Source: Streptomyces antibioticus
Lineage (GTDB): Bacteria; Actinomycetota; Actinomycetes; Streptomycetales; Streptomycetaceae
Length of the DNA: 64,000 bases
Assembly (NCBI RefSeq): GCF_002019855.1
Contig: NZ_CM007717.1
Location: forward strand, 4,302,657 to 4,366,656
Direction: 5' to 3'
Shown: positions 26,663 through 35,528 of the stretch, piece by piece
How positions within the stretch are numbered: the stretch's first letter is position 1
How the letters are laid out: each line of letters starts with the position of its first letter
The notes under the pieces: generated by a model
Told to the model about the DNA's origin: nothing
The model's database searches: none
What the model saw: only the letters and a program-made list of their open reading frames with translations
Position numbers and translations under genes: made by a program

Positions 26663-28612
26663 GTGAGGCAGACCATCGCCCCCCGCGTCCGGATGTTCGT
26701 GCTGCTGTTGCTGGCGGTCACCGGCGCCCTGCTGGCCGCCGCCGGGCCGGCCTCCGCGCACGCCGCGCTGACCGGCAGCGACCCCGCGCAGGGGGTGGTG
26801 GTCGACAAGGCTCCCACGCAGGTGACGCTGACCTTCTCCGAGACCGTCTCCCTGAACGACGACTCGCTGCGCGTCCTCGACCCCAAGGGCACCCGGGTCG
26901 ACGACGGCAGACCGGGCAACGTCAGCGGCACCTCCTACGCCGTCCGGCTGCACTCCGGGCTGCCCGACGGCACGTACACCGTGACCTACCAGGTGGTGTC
27001 GGCCGACAGCCATCCGGTCGCCGGCGCCTACACCTTCTCCATCGGCGCACCCTCCGAGACCAGCGTCTCGGCGTCGGCCCGGAAGGCCGGCGGCGGGGTC
27101 GTCGGCTGGCTGTACGGCTTCGGGCGGTACGCCTCGTACGCCGGGTTCATCGTGCTGACCGGTGCCGCCGCCTTCGTGCTGGCCTGCTGGCAGCGCGGGA
27201 CCGGGGTGCGGGCGGTGCAGCGGCTCGTCGTCTCCGGCTGGGTCACGATCACCGCGGCCACCCTGTTCCTGCTGCTCCTGCGCGGCTCCTACACGAGTTC
27301 CGGGAAGGTCGGGGACGTCTTCGACCTGGAGCTGCTCGGCCAGGTCCTCCAGACCAAGACCGGCGCCGCGCTGGTCTCCCGGCTGATGCTGCTCGCCGCC
27401 GCCGCGCTGTTCATCGCCGTGCTCTTCGGCGCCTACGACAAGCGGGAGGCCGAGGAGAAGCGGGACCTGACCTTCGGGCTCGCGATCGGCGGGACCGTGG
27501 TGGCCACCGGGCTCGCCGCGAGCTGGGCCATGGCCGAGCACGCCTCCACGGGCATCCAGCCGGGCCTCGCCATGCCGGTCGACATCCTGCATCTGCTGGC
27601 CGCCGCCGGCTGGCTGGGCGGGCTCACCGCGCTGCTCGTCGCCCTGTACCGGGCACCGGCGGACCGGCCCGTCGAGGCGGCCGCCGTCCACCGCTTCTCC
27701 CAGGTCGCCTTCGGCAGCGTGGTCGCCCTGGTCGCCACCGGCGTCTACCAGTCCTGGCGCCAGCTCGGCTCCTGGTCCGCCTTCACCGACACCCGCTACG
27801 GACAGCTCCTCCTCGCCAAGATCGCCCTGGTCGCCCTGCTCGTCGGCCTCGCGTGGATCTCCCGCCGGTGGACCGCGCGGCTCGCGGACACGACGGCGAA
27901 GGGGACGGCGAAGGCGTCGGCGGCGCGGTCCAGTGCCGCGAAGAAGCAGCACGTGGCGGCGGCATCGGCCGGGGCCGCCGGGAGCGGCAAGGCGCCCGCG
28001 GACGGCGCCAAGCAGGACACCCAGCGGGCCGCCCAGCTCGCCCGGCAGCGGGCCGCCGTCGAGTCGGCGCGGCAGAAGCGGCTGCGGGACGGCGACCCGA
28101 ACCGCTTCGGGCTGCGCCGCTCGGTGCTCGCCGAGGCCGGTGTCGCCGTCGTCCTGCTCGCCGTCACCACCGCGCTGACCTCGACCGAGCCGGGCCGTAC
28201 GGAACAGGACGCCGCCAAGGCCGCCGCGGCCTCGTCCTCGTCGTCCTCCTCCGCGACGGGCAACGCCTCCGGGGCCCTGACTCTGGACATGACCTTCGAC
28301 ACCGGTGGCACCGACGGCAAGGGGGTCGTCAGCGTGGACCTCAACCCGGCCCGCGTCGGCGCCAACGAGATGCATGTCTACGTCACCCGGCCCAACGGCC
28401 GTGCCTTCGACGTCCCCGAGGTGAAGGTCGCCTTCACCCTGGAGGCCAAGGACATCGGGCCGCTGCCCGTCGTGCCCGACCACATCACCACCGGCCACTG
28501 GTCGGCGAACGGAGTGCAGATCCCGCTGGCCGGCGAGTGGAAGATCGCCGTCACCGTGCGGACCTCCGACGTCGACCAGGTGACCGTCTCCAAGAACGCG
28601 CAGATCGGCTGA
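26663..28612 (+). CDS. CopC-CopD fusion copper-resistance protein with extra C-terminal domain
   Basis: 649 residues. A signal peptide ends ASAHAALTG, giving the N-terminal Cu(II)-binding His of CopC; the second CopC ligand region is VVSADSHPVAGAY (about residue 120). A CopD-like membrane domain with eight segments spans about 148-410. A Lys/Ala-rich cytoplasmic linker (about 412-480) leads to one more membrane segment (AGVAVVLLAVTTALT). An outer beta domain follows (YtkA/FixH-like, GVVSVDLNPARVGANEMHVYV). GTG start after GAGGGAGGGACC. Probably imports or buffers copper for extracytoplasmic enzymes. Confidence 0.92.
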   Translation: MRQTIAPRVRMFVLLLLAVTGALLAAAGPASAHAALTGSDPAQGVVVDKAPTQVTLTFSETVSLNDDSLRVLDPKGTRVDDGRPGNVSGTSYAVRLHSGLPDGTYTVTYQVVSADSHPVAGAYTFSIGAPSETSVSASARKAGGGVVGWLYGFGRYASYAGFIVLTGAAAFVLACWQRGTGVRAVQRLVVSGWVTITAATLFLLLLRGSYTSSGKVGDVFDLELLGQVLQTKTGAALVSRLMLLAAAALFIAVLFGAYDKREAEEKRDLTFGLAIGGTVVATGLAASWAMAEHASTGIQPGLAMPVDILHLLAAAGWLGGLTALLVALYRAPADRPVEAAAVHRFSQVAFGSVVALVATGVYQSWRQLGSWSAFTDTRYGQLLLAKIALVALLVGLAWISRRWTARLADTTAKGTAKASAARSSAAKKQHVAAASAGAAGSGKAPADGAKQDTQRAAQLARQRAAVESARQKRLRDGDPNRFGLRRSVLAEAGVAVVLLAVTTALTSTEPGRTEQDAAKAAAASSSSSSSATGNASGALTLDMTFDTGGTDGKGVVSVDLNPARVGANEMHVYVTRPNGRAFDVPEVKVAFTLEAKDIGPLPVVPDHITTGHWSANGVQIPLAGEWKIAVTVRTSDVDQVTVSKNAQIG

Positions 28613-28619
28613 CCGCACC

Positions 28620-29918
28620 ATGCCCGACCAGTCCCTCCCCGAGGTCCGTACACCCGAGGCCGCCCGCACCGCGCCGCCGTCCCCCGAGCCGTCCTCCCCC
28701 GAGGGCTTCACCCGGCGCAGGCTGCTCGGGACCGCCGGGGCCACCGGGCTGGTCCTCGGGGCGGCGGGCGCGGCGGGCGGTTATGCCGCCGCACCCGCGC
28801 AGGCGACGCCGCTGTCCTCGATCGGGGCCGGGAAGGCGATGTTCCACGTGAAACATCAGCCGGGCATCACCCAGGGCCTCCAGGCGCGCGGTCATCTCAT
28901 CGCCTTCGACCTCGCGGCCGGTGCGGGCCGCAAGGAGGCGGCCGCGCTGCTGCGCCGCTGGTCGGAGACGGCCCGTCGGCTGATGGCGGGCGAGGCTGCC
29001 CCGCACGACGACACGGACATCGCCCGGGACGCCGGACCGTCCTCGCTGACCGTCACCTTCGGCTTCGGCCACAGCTTCTTCGCCCGCACCGGGCTGGAGA
29101 AGCAGCGCCCGGTCGCCCTGGACCCGCTGCCCGACTTCTCCTCGGACCAGCTCGACACGTCCCGCAGCAACGGCGATCTGTGGGTGCAGATCGGCGCCGA
29201 CGACGCCCTGGTCGCCTTCCACGCCCTGCGCGCGATCCAGAAGGACGCGGGCAGCGCGGCGAAGGTCCGCTGGCAGATGAACGGCTTCAACCGCACCCCG
29301 GGCGCCACCGCCCACCCCATGACGGCCCGCAATCTGATGGGCCAGGTCGACGGCACCCGTAACCCCAAGCCCGCCGAGTCCGACTTCGAGCGGCGGATCT
29401 TCGTCCCCGAGTCCGGCACGAAGGACCCCGCCTGGATGGCGAACGGCTCCTATGCCGTCGTACGGCGGATCCGGATGCTCCTCGACGACTGGGAGAAGCT
29501 GTCGACCGATGCGCAGGAGCAGGTCATCGGGCGCCGCAAGGCCGACGGGGCGCCGCTGACCGGGGGCGACGAGACCACCGAGATGGACCTGGAGAAGACG
29601 GACGCGAACGGCGATCTGGTCGTCCCGCTCAACGCGCACGCCCGGATCACCCGCCCCGACCAGAACGGCGGCGCGGCCATGCTGCGGCGGCCCTTCTCCT
29701 TCCACGACGGCATCGACCCGGACGGCACCCCGGACGCGGGGCTGCTCTTCGTGTGCTGGCAGGCGGATCCGCTGCGCGGTTTCGTCACCGTGCAGCGCAA
29801 GCTGGACCGCGGTGACGCCCTCTCGGCGTTCGTCCGCCATGAGTCCAGCGGCCTGTACGCGGTGCCGGGCGGGGCGGCGGAGGGCGGGTACGTCGGGCAG
29901 GCGCTGCTGGAGGGGTGA
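28620..29918 (+). CDS. dtpA: Tat-exported DyP-type heme peroxidase
   Basis: 432 residues. Twin-arginine signal FTRRRLLGTAG at about residues 30-40, then a hydrophobic stretch to PAQA. DyP signature GQVDGTRNP near residue 240 (GxxDG, catalytic Asp). Proximal His region VVPLNAHARITRPD. Starts 7 bp after the CopC-CopD stop, so it belongs to the copper operon. In S. lividans the DtpA protein of this locus is needed for maturation of the copper oxidase GlxA and for morphogenesis (from memory). A parS-like 14-mer lies within codons 74-79, which read FHVKH. Confidence 0.93.
   Translation: MPDQSLPEVRTPEAARTAPPSPEPSSPEGFTRRRLLGTAGATGLVLGAAGAAGGYAAAPAQATPLSSIGAGKAMFHVKHQPGITQGLQARGHLIAFDLAAGAGRKEAAALLRRWSETARRLMAGEAAPHDDTDIARDAGPSSLTVTFGFGHSFFARTGLEKQRPVALDPLPDFSSDQLDTSRSNGDLWVQIGADDALVAFHALRAIQKDAGSAAKVRWQMNGFNRTPGATAHPMTARNLMGQVDGTRNPKPAESDFERRIFVPESGTKDPAWMANGSYAVVRRIRMLLDDWEKLSTDAQEQVIGRRKADGAPLTGGDETTEMDLEKTDANGDLVVPLNAHARITRPDQNGGAAMLRRPFSFHDGIDPDGTPDAGLLFVCWQADPLRGFVTVQRKLDRGDALSAFVRHESSGLYAVPGGAAEGGYVGQALLEG
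28841..28854. other. parS-like ParB site, inside dtpA
   Basis: GTTCCACGTGAAAC, one mismatch from the Streptomyces parS consensus GTTTCACGTGAAAC, located in coding sequence. Confidence 0.75.
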
Positions 29919-29989
29919 GGCCCCCACGCGAAGGCCCCGCACGGTCCCGGAAGTCCCCGGAAGGCCGAGTGAATGCCCACAGAGCCCCC

Positions 29990-30019
29990 GAAGGCCCTTG
30001 AAGGCCCATGAAGGCCCAC
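29990..30019 (+). repeat. three 10-bp tandem repeats upstream of pheA
   Basis: GAAGGCCCTT, GAAGGCCCAT, GAAGGCCCAC in direct succession. A further GAAGGCC word occurs at about 29930. The unit also contains a possible 7-codon minicistron starting at 30008 and ending 9 bases before pheA. Confidence 0.6.
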
Positions 30020-30040
30020 GGCGGCCATTAGGGTGAGGTC

Positions 30041-30973
30041 ATGCCAGCGAGCTACGCGTATCTCGGTCCCGAGGGCACCTTCACGGAGGTCGCCCTGCGC
30101 ACGCTTCCGGAGACGGCCACCCGGCAGTTGATCCCGTACGTCTCCGTGCAGTCGGCGCTGGACGCGGTGCGCACGGGCGAGGCCGAGGCGGCGTTCGTGC
30201 CGATCGAGAACTCCGTCGAGGGCGGGATCACCACCACCCTGGACGAGCTGGTCGCGGGCGCCCCGCTGATGATCTACCGCGAGGTGCTGCTGTCGATCAC
30301 CTTCGCGCTGCTGGTCAGGCCCGGTACCGCGCTGTCGGACATCAAGACCGTGTCGGCGCATCCGGCCGCCCAGCCGCAGGTCCGCAACTGGCTGAAGGCG
30401 AACCTCCCGGACGCCGTGTGGGAGTCGGCCGCCTCGAACGCCGACGCCGCCCGCCTGGTCCAGGAGGGCCGCTACGACGCCGCCTTCGCGGGCGAGTTCG
30501 CGGCCGCCCGGTACGGTCTGACGGCCCTGGAGACCGGGATCCACGACGCGGAGAACGCCCAGACCCGGTTCGTCCTGGTGGGCCGCCCCGCCCGGCCCGC
30601 GGCGCCGACCGGCGCGGACAAGACGTCCGTCGTGCTGTGGCAGCGCGACGACCATCCCGGTGGGCTGCGCGATCTGCTGGGCGAGTTCGCCACCCGCGGC
30701 ATCAACCTGATGGTGCTCCAGTCCCGTCCGACCGGCGCCGGGATCGGCAACTACTGCTTCTGCATCGACGCCGAGGGCCATATCTCCGACCGCAGGGTCG
30801 CGGACGCGCTGATGAGCCTGAAGCGGATCTGCCGCGATGTCCGCTTCCTCGGCTCGTACCCGCGTGCGGACGCGACCGCGGCGGACGTGCCGGCTCCGCT
30901 GCCGGGGACCTCGGACGCCGCGTTCACCACGGCCGCGGACTGGGTGGCGCGCTGCCAGGACGGCCGGTTCTAG
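30041..30973 (+). CDS. pheA: prephenate dehydratase
   Basis: 310 residues. Dehydratase domain about 1-185, beginning YLGPEGTFTEVALR and containing the catalytic-region patterns FVPIENSVEGG and the late THFVLVG-type segment TRFVLVG. ACT regulatory domain about 200-280 (GGLRDLLGEFATRGINL, then YCFCIDAEGH) binds phenylalanine for feedback inhibition. Converts prephenate to phenylpyruvate in phenylalanine biosynthesis. No fused chorismate mutase. Start ATG after GGTGAGG. Confidence 0.95.
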   Translation: MPASYAYLGPEGTFTEVALRTLPETATRQLIPYVSVQSALDAVRTGEAEAAFVPIENSVEGGITTTLDELVAGAPLMIYREVLLSITFALLVRPGTALSDIKTVSAHPAAQPQVRNWLKANLPDAVWESAASNADAARLVQEGRYDAAFAGEFAAARYGLTALETGIHDAENAQTRFVLVGRPARPAAPTGADKTSVVLWQRDDHPGGLRDLLGEFATRGINLMVLQSRPTGAGIGNYCFCIDAEGHISDRRVADALMSLKRICRDVRFLGSYPRADATAADVPAPLPGTSDAAFTTAADWVARCQDGRF

Positions 30974-31547
30974 CCCTGCCCCGCCGCCGGGTTCCGGCTG
31001 GTCCTACCTGCATATCTTCGTTATCCACAGAAGTTATCCACAGGACGGCTTCTCGACCTGGGGACAAGTCGACAACGAAGCATGATTCAGTCGACAAATC
31101 GGCCTACAGCCCCTCAGGGCGTCCCGCCACCCGTACGCCACCCTTCGCCCACCTGTTCCCTCCCGTTTCCTTCGAACAATCCTTTAGGGCGACCCTTTTG
31201 CACCCGAAAGTGGAGACGAGAGGCGTTTGGGCAAGGAATTCATCACCCCGGGGACCCGCTACGGAATGATCAATTCCAGTGTCCACAGATGATGCGCACA
31301 CCCTGTGGATAACTCTTCCCGGGCGCCGATTCCTGTGGACAACCGGGCCGCCAAATCCCGGTGCCCGCAAGGAAATCAGGTCAACCCGGCGCCCGGGACC
31401 TGCCCCGTCCCAGGGAGTGAGACGCGTTTTATTGACACGCTCGGCAATTCCCTCACAACGCAACGTAAGCCGCGATTCGGAACACGCGGCGCGCGGTTCG
31501 GAATAGTCGGTCGTGACCCGCAACTGCGCACCGGTAGCCTTGAGCAC
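30974..31547. other. 574-bp non-coding region upstream of serS holding DnaA-box cluster B
   Basis: Six DnaA-box-like 9-mers: TTATCCACA at 31021-31029 and 31034-31042, TGGGGACAA at 31059-31067 (reverse, one mismatch), GTGTCCACA at 31279-31287, TGTGGATAA at 31304-31312 and TGTGGACAA at 31334-31342. Four are exact TTRTCCACA. A TTGACA at 31432-31437 may be the -35 of serS. No gene seen. Confidence 0.7.
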
Positions 31548-32825
31548 GTGATTGACCTTCGCCTGCTCCGTGAGGACCCCGACCGTGTGCGCGCGTCCCA
31601 GCGCGCCCGTGGAGAGGACGTCGCGCTCGTCGACGCTCTCCTGTCTGCCGACGAGCGGCGCAGGTCGTCCGGCGTCCGCTTCGACGAGCTGCGCGCCGAG
31701 CAGAAGTCGCTCGGCAAGCTGATCCCCAAGGCGTCCCCCGAGGAGAAGGCCGAGCTGCTCAAGCGGGCCGAACAGCTCAAGGCCGACGTCAAGGCCGCCG
31801 ACGCCGAGAGCGACGCGGCCGACGCCGAGACCCAGGAGCTGCTGCTCCGCCTCGGCAACCTCGTCCACCCGGACGTGCCGGTGGGCGGCGAGGAGGACTT
31901 CGTCACCCTGGAGACGCACGGCACGATCCGCGACTTCGGCGCCGAGGGCTTCGAGCCCAAGGACCACCTGGAGCTGGGCCAGCTCCTCGGCGCGATCGAC
32001 GTCGAGCGCGGCGCGAAGGTCTCCGGCTCCCGCTTCTACTTCCTCACCGGTGTCGGCGCCCTGCTGGAGCTGGCCCTGGTCAACGCGGCGATCGCGCAGG
32101 CCACCGCGGCCGGCTTCACCCCGATGCTGACCCCGGCGCTGGTCCGCCCGCAGTCGATGGCCGGCACCGGCTTCCTCGGCCAGGCCGCGCAGGACGTCTA
32201 CCACCTCGACAAGGACGACCTGTACCTGGTCGGCACCTCCGAGGTCCCCCTCGCCGCGTACCACATGGACGAGATCATCGACGCCGATCGCCTGCCGCTG
32301 CGCTACGCCGGCTTCTCGCCGTGCTTCCGCCGCGAGGCCGGCTCGCACGGCAAGGACACCAAGGGCATCTTCCGCGTCCACCAGTTCGACAAGGTGGAGA
32401 TGTTCTCCTACGTCACCCCCGAGGACTCGGAGGCGGAGCACCAGCGCCTGCTGGCCTGGGAGAAGCAGTGGCTGGCCTCGCTGGAGCTGCCGTTCCGCGT
32501 GATCGACGTCGCCACCGGTGACCTCGGCGCCTCGGCCGCCCGCAAGTTCGACTGCGAGGCGTGGATCCCGACCCAGGGCAAGTACCGCGAGCTGACCTCG
32601 ACCTCGGACTGCACCGAGTTCCAGTCCCGCCGGCTGTCGATCCGCTACCGCGAGGGCAAGCAGGTCCGCCCGCTGGCCACGCTCAACGGCACCCTGTGCG
32701 CCGTACCGCGCACCATCGTCGCCATTCTGGAGAACCACCAGCAGGCCGACGGTTCGGTGTACGTGCCCGAGGTGCTGCGCCCGTACCTCGGCGGCCGGGA
32801 GGTCCTGGAGCCGGTGTCCCGGTGA
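31548..32825 (+). CDS. serS: seryl-tRNA synthetase
   Basis: 425 residues starting at GTG (VIDLRLLREDPDRV), the standard N-terminus. The long antiparallel coiled-coil arm that recognises the class II tRNA-Ser covers about 25-105 (Glu/Lys/Ala rich). Class II motifs: TPMLTPALVRPQSM (motif 1 area), CFRREAGSHGKDTKG (motif 2) and NGTLCAVPRTIVAILE (motif 3). Charges tRNA-Ser; two tRNA-Ser genes are in this window. Its stop overlaps the HAD gene start by four bases. Confidence 0.97.
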   Translation: MIDLRLLREDPDRVRASQRARGEDVALVDALLSADERRRSSGVRFDELRAEQKSLGKLIPKASPEEKAELLKRAEQLKADVKAADAESDAADAETQELLLRLGNLVHPDVPVGGEEDFVTLETHGTIRDFGAEGFEPKDHLELGQLLGAIDVERGAKVSGSRFYFLTGVGALLELALVNAAIAQATAAGFTPMLTPALVRPQSMAGTGFLGQAAQDVYHLDKDDLYLVGTSEVPLAAYHMDEIIDADRLPLRYAGFSPCFRREAGSHGKDTKGIFRVHQFDKVEMFSYVTPEDSEAEHQRLLAWEKQWLASLELPFRVIDVATGDLGASAARKFDCEAWIPTQGKYRELTSTSDCTEFQSRRLSIRYREGKQVRPLATLNGTLCAVPRTIVAILENHQQADGSVYVPEVLRPYLGGREVLEPVSR

Positions 32826-33619
32826 GCTTCCCCTACGGGCTCGTCGCCACCGATCTCGACGGAACCCTGCTGCGCTCCGACGAGTCGGTCTCCGCGCGCA
32901 CCCGTGACGCGCTCGCCGCGGCCACCGCGGCGGGCGCCGCGCACATCGTCGTCACCGGCCGCGGGGTCCCGTGGACCCGGCACATCCTCGACGACCTCGG
33001 CTACGGGGGCCTCGCCGTCTGCGGCCAGGGCGCCCAGGTGTACGACGCCGGCGAGCACCGTCTGCTGACGTCGGTGACCCTGGACCGCCAGTTGGCCGGG
33101 GTGGCCCTCGCCAAGATCGAGGCGGAGGTCGGCCCGCTGCATCTGGCGGCGAGCCGGGACGGCCTGGACGGCGAGGTGCTGGTGGGGCCGGGGTACGCGA
33201 TCACCGGCAGGCTGCCCGCGACCCCGTTCACGGACGCCTCCGACCTGTGGACCGCCCCGCTGAACAAGATCTACATACAGCATCCGGAGCTGTCGGACGA
33301 CGAGCTGGCCGAGGCCGCCCGCCGGGCCGCGGGCGGTTTCGTGACGGTCGCGATGGCCGGCGCGGGCATCGTGGAGCTGCTTCCGCTGGGCCTGTCCAAG
33401 GCCACGGGCCTCTCCCTGGCGGCCCGCCGGCTGGGTCTCAAGGCCGCGGACACGATCGCCTTCGGTGACATGCCGAACGACGTCCCGATGTTCGCCTGGT
33501 CCTCCCACGGCGTGGCCATGGCCAACGCCCACGAGGAGCTGAAGTCCGTGGCGAACGAGGTGACCGCCTCCAACGAGGACGACGGCATCGCGGTCGTCCT
33601 GGAGCGGCTGCTCGGCTGA
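32822..33619 (+). CDS. HAD-superfamily Cof-type phosphatase
   Basis: 265 residues, GTG start overlapping the serS stop (GTGA), so coupled to serS. HAD motif I is VATDLDGTLLRSD; motif II is IVVTGRG; Lys of motif III in LGLSKATGLSLAAR; motif IV GDMPNDVPMF. C2 cap subclass typical of Cof/YbiV sugar-phosphate or FMN/PLP phosphatases. Substrate unknown. A paralogue with the same architecture lies at 43428-44297. Confidence 0.9.
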   Translation: MSFPYGLVATDLDGTLLRSDESVSARTRDALAAATAAGAAHIVVTGRGVPWTRHILDDLGYGGLAVCGQGAQVYDAGEHRLLTSVTLDRQLAGVALAKIEAEVGPLHLAASRDGLDGEVLVGPGYAITGRLPATPFTDASDLWTAPLNKIYIQHPELSDDELAEAARRAAGGFVTVAMAGAGIVELLPLGLSKATGLSLAARRLGLKAADTIAFGDMPNDVPMFAWSSHGVAMANAHEELKSVANEVTASNEDDGIAVVLERLLG

Positions 33620-33638
33620 TCCCGCCCATGGGCGGGAT
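33619..33638 (+). terminator. perfect 20-bp palindrome after the HAD gene
   Basis: ATCCCGCCCATGGGCGGGAT begins at the last base of the stop codon. As RNA it gives an 8-bp stem with a tetraloop. The next gene starts 27 bp later. Confidence 0.6.
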
Positions 33639-33664
33639 GTGGCGCGCTGTTAGATTCGTCGGCC

Positions 33665-34081
33665 ATGCGATCACGCGAGTACGACCTGGACTTCCGCGAA
33701 CGCGCCGGCCGGACCCGCGCCTGGGGCATCGGCCTGCTGTCGCTGGCCGCGCTGCTGTGGGCCTGGTGCGCGGTGCTGCTGCTGACGCCGTACGAGGCGG
33801 AGCGCCATGACGACGACCGCTATCCGGCCGAGTGCGAGTCCCGGCTGCTGACGGAGTACGGCACCGCCAACGAGGGGGTGCGGCACGGCGACTACTGCGC
33901 GAACGAACGCGACTGGCCCGAGGCGCTGGCCGTCCTCGGGCTGTCGGTACCGGTCTCGGTCGTGGGTGTGGCGCTCTTCACGACGGGCACCCTGTCGCGC
34001 CGGATGAGCGCACACGCGGAGGCCATGCGGGAACTGGACAGGATCGCCGACGCGCAGGCCGCCAGAAGCGCGACCGCGTGA
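33665..34081 (+). CDS. small two-TM membrane protein of unknown function
   Basis: 138 residues. TM1 about 21-42 (GIGLLSLAALLWAWCAVLLL), an outer loop of ~45 residues with two Cys (ECESRLL, DYCANERD) that may pair, TM2 about 89-111 (LAVLGLSVPVSVVGVALFTTG), and a basic cytoplasmic tail. No family recognised. Lies between the serS operon and tRNA-Ser(GCU). Confidence 0.75.
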   Translation: MRSREYDLDFRERAGRTRAWGIGLLSLAALLWAWCAVLLLTPYEAERHDDDRYPAECESRLLTEYGTANEGVRHGDYCANERDWPEALAVLGLSVPVSVVGVALFTTGTLSRRMSAHAEAMRELDRIADAQAARSATA

Positions 34082-34112
34082 GTCGTCGACTGCTCGTAGG
34101 GTGACGTGACGT

Positions 34113-34200
<88 letters not shown>

Positions 34201-34434
34201 GGGTGGGCGGCCCACGCGAGAGCGACATCGCGTGCTCGAAGCGGCCGCCCCGGGCAACTCATGTGCGCGGACTCCTCGGAGGGGTAACTACTCCGGAGTC
34301 CGCCGCCGGCTGCCCTGTCGGGAGCCGGACGTACTGCCGTGCATGGGCATCGTCCCGCTCCTCTCCCGGTCTGTGGGGACATCAACCAGTCTGCCCGGCG
34401 GACGAGTTGGGCGCCACCGAATAAAACAGATGTG

Positions 34435-34686
34435 CTACTTGCGGCGCCGTCCGCGGCGGCGGGCCTTGCTGAAGAACCAGCCGGCGGGCGGCTCGTCGGA
34501 GCGCCAGGGCTGGGGCTCGGGCTCCCGTCCGCGCCAGCGGGCGGCGAGCATCCGGGCGCGGGCGGACGGCTCGGACGTCCCGGCGGCCCGGACGAAGTCC
34601 TCGTCCAGGACGGGGACGTCCCAGCTCTCCTCGCCCTCGGACGGTCCGTGACCGCCGTCGGCGCCGGCCGTGGTGTCGTCCGCCAT
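34435..34686 (-). CDS. small conserved-looking hydrophilic protein
   Basis: 83 residues from the ATG seven bases after GGAGG. Acidic N-terminal half (DDTTAGADGGHGPSEGEESWDVPVLDEDFV), then SARARMLAARWRG, a PEPQPWRSDEPPAGWFF segment and a final run of Arg/Lys. No membrane segment and no known motif. Located 111 bp downstream of the ABC operon on the same strand and possibly part of it. Confidence 0.65.
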   Translation of the reverse strand: MADDTTAGADGGHGPSEGEESWDVPVLDEDFVRAAGTSEPSARARMLAARWRGREPEPQPWRSDEPPAGWFFSKARRRGRRRK

Positions 34687-34797
34687 CCCGTCCTCCTGGC
34701 CCGTGTCCGCCCGGTTTCCGTTCCGCCCAGTGTGGCCGGGGGGAGGTGAAGCCGCCGTCAAGAGCGAGGGCGGCGCCACCTCCCGGCCGGGTTCCGG

Positions 34798-35517
34798 CTA
34801 CTCCTCGCCGGCGAGCGTCAGCGCGCGCAGCTTCTGTCCGGCGTACCAGGTGGCCAGGACGGTCACCGCGACCAGGAACACCGTGGCCGTGGTCAGGCCG
34901 ACGTCCGAGGTGACGAGGTCCCCGCCGGCGACCTTGTGGGCGACGGCCAGCGACCACTGCTGGACGCTGAGCGTGCGCGCCCCGGGCACCAGGGAGCCGA
35001 ACAGGGCCTCCCAGACCAGCGCGTAGACGAGCCCGAACACCACCGCGTGCCGCGAGACCGTGCCCAGCAGCAGGAACAGCGCCGCGTAGGCGATCGAGGA
35101 GACCAGGGCCGCGACCGTGTAGGCCACGGCGATCTGCTGGCCGTTGCCGTTGAGGATGAAGCCGGCGATCAGCGTCGGCAGGGCCGAGAAGACCATGGTG
35201 ACCGCTATGGCCACGATCAGCTTGGTGAAGATGATCGTGGGCCGCTTCACCGGCTTGGACAGCAGATAGACCACCGAGCCGTCGTCGATCTCGGGGCCGA
35301 TCGCGCCGGTGCCGGCGATGACACCGATGATCGGCACCATCGTGGCGAGCGCGAGCCCGCCGAGCAGGTCGGCGGCGGTCTGGTCGTCGGCGCCGGCCAG
35401 GGCGCGCACCACCAGCGAGATCGCGATGAGCAGCAGGGGCAGGGCGCCCAGGATGAGGGCCCGGCGGCGGCCGAGCAGGGCCCGGTAGGTGAGCCGGGCG
35501 ACTGTGGGGTCGTACAT
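34798..35517 (-). CDS. ABC-2 type transporter permease (second pair)
   Basis: 239 residues with six predicted membrane segments and the N-terminal amphipathic start TVARLTYRALLGRRRALILG of ABC-2 permeases. A cytoplasmic segment GPEIDDGSVVYLLSKPVKRPTII is the usual coupling region. Last gene of a four-gene operon (ATPase, permease, ATPase, permease). Pairs with the ATPase at 35529-36440, 11 bp upstream. Substrate unknown. Confidence 0.87.
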   Translation of the reverse strand: MYDPTVARLTYRALLGRRRALILGALPLLLIAISLVVRALAGADDQTAADLLGGLALATMVPIIGVIAGTGAIGPEIDDGSVVYLLSKPVKRPTIIFTKLIVAIAVTMVFSALPTLIAGFILNGNGQQIAVAYTVAALVSSIAYAALFLLLGTVSRHAVVFGLVYALVWEALFGSLVPGARTLSVQQWSLAVAHKVAGGDLVTSDVGLTTATVFLVAVTVLATWYAGQKLRALTLAGEE

Positions 35518-35528
35518 CTTTCGGCCTC

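Noticed and set aside
24449..28744. Two long minus-strand frames over the copper operon
   Set aside because: Both mirror well-supported YcnI, Sco1, PCu(A)C and CopC-CopD genes; no domain seen.
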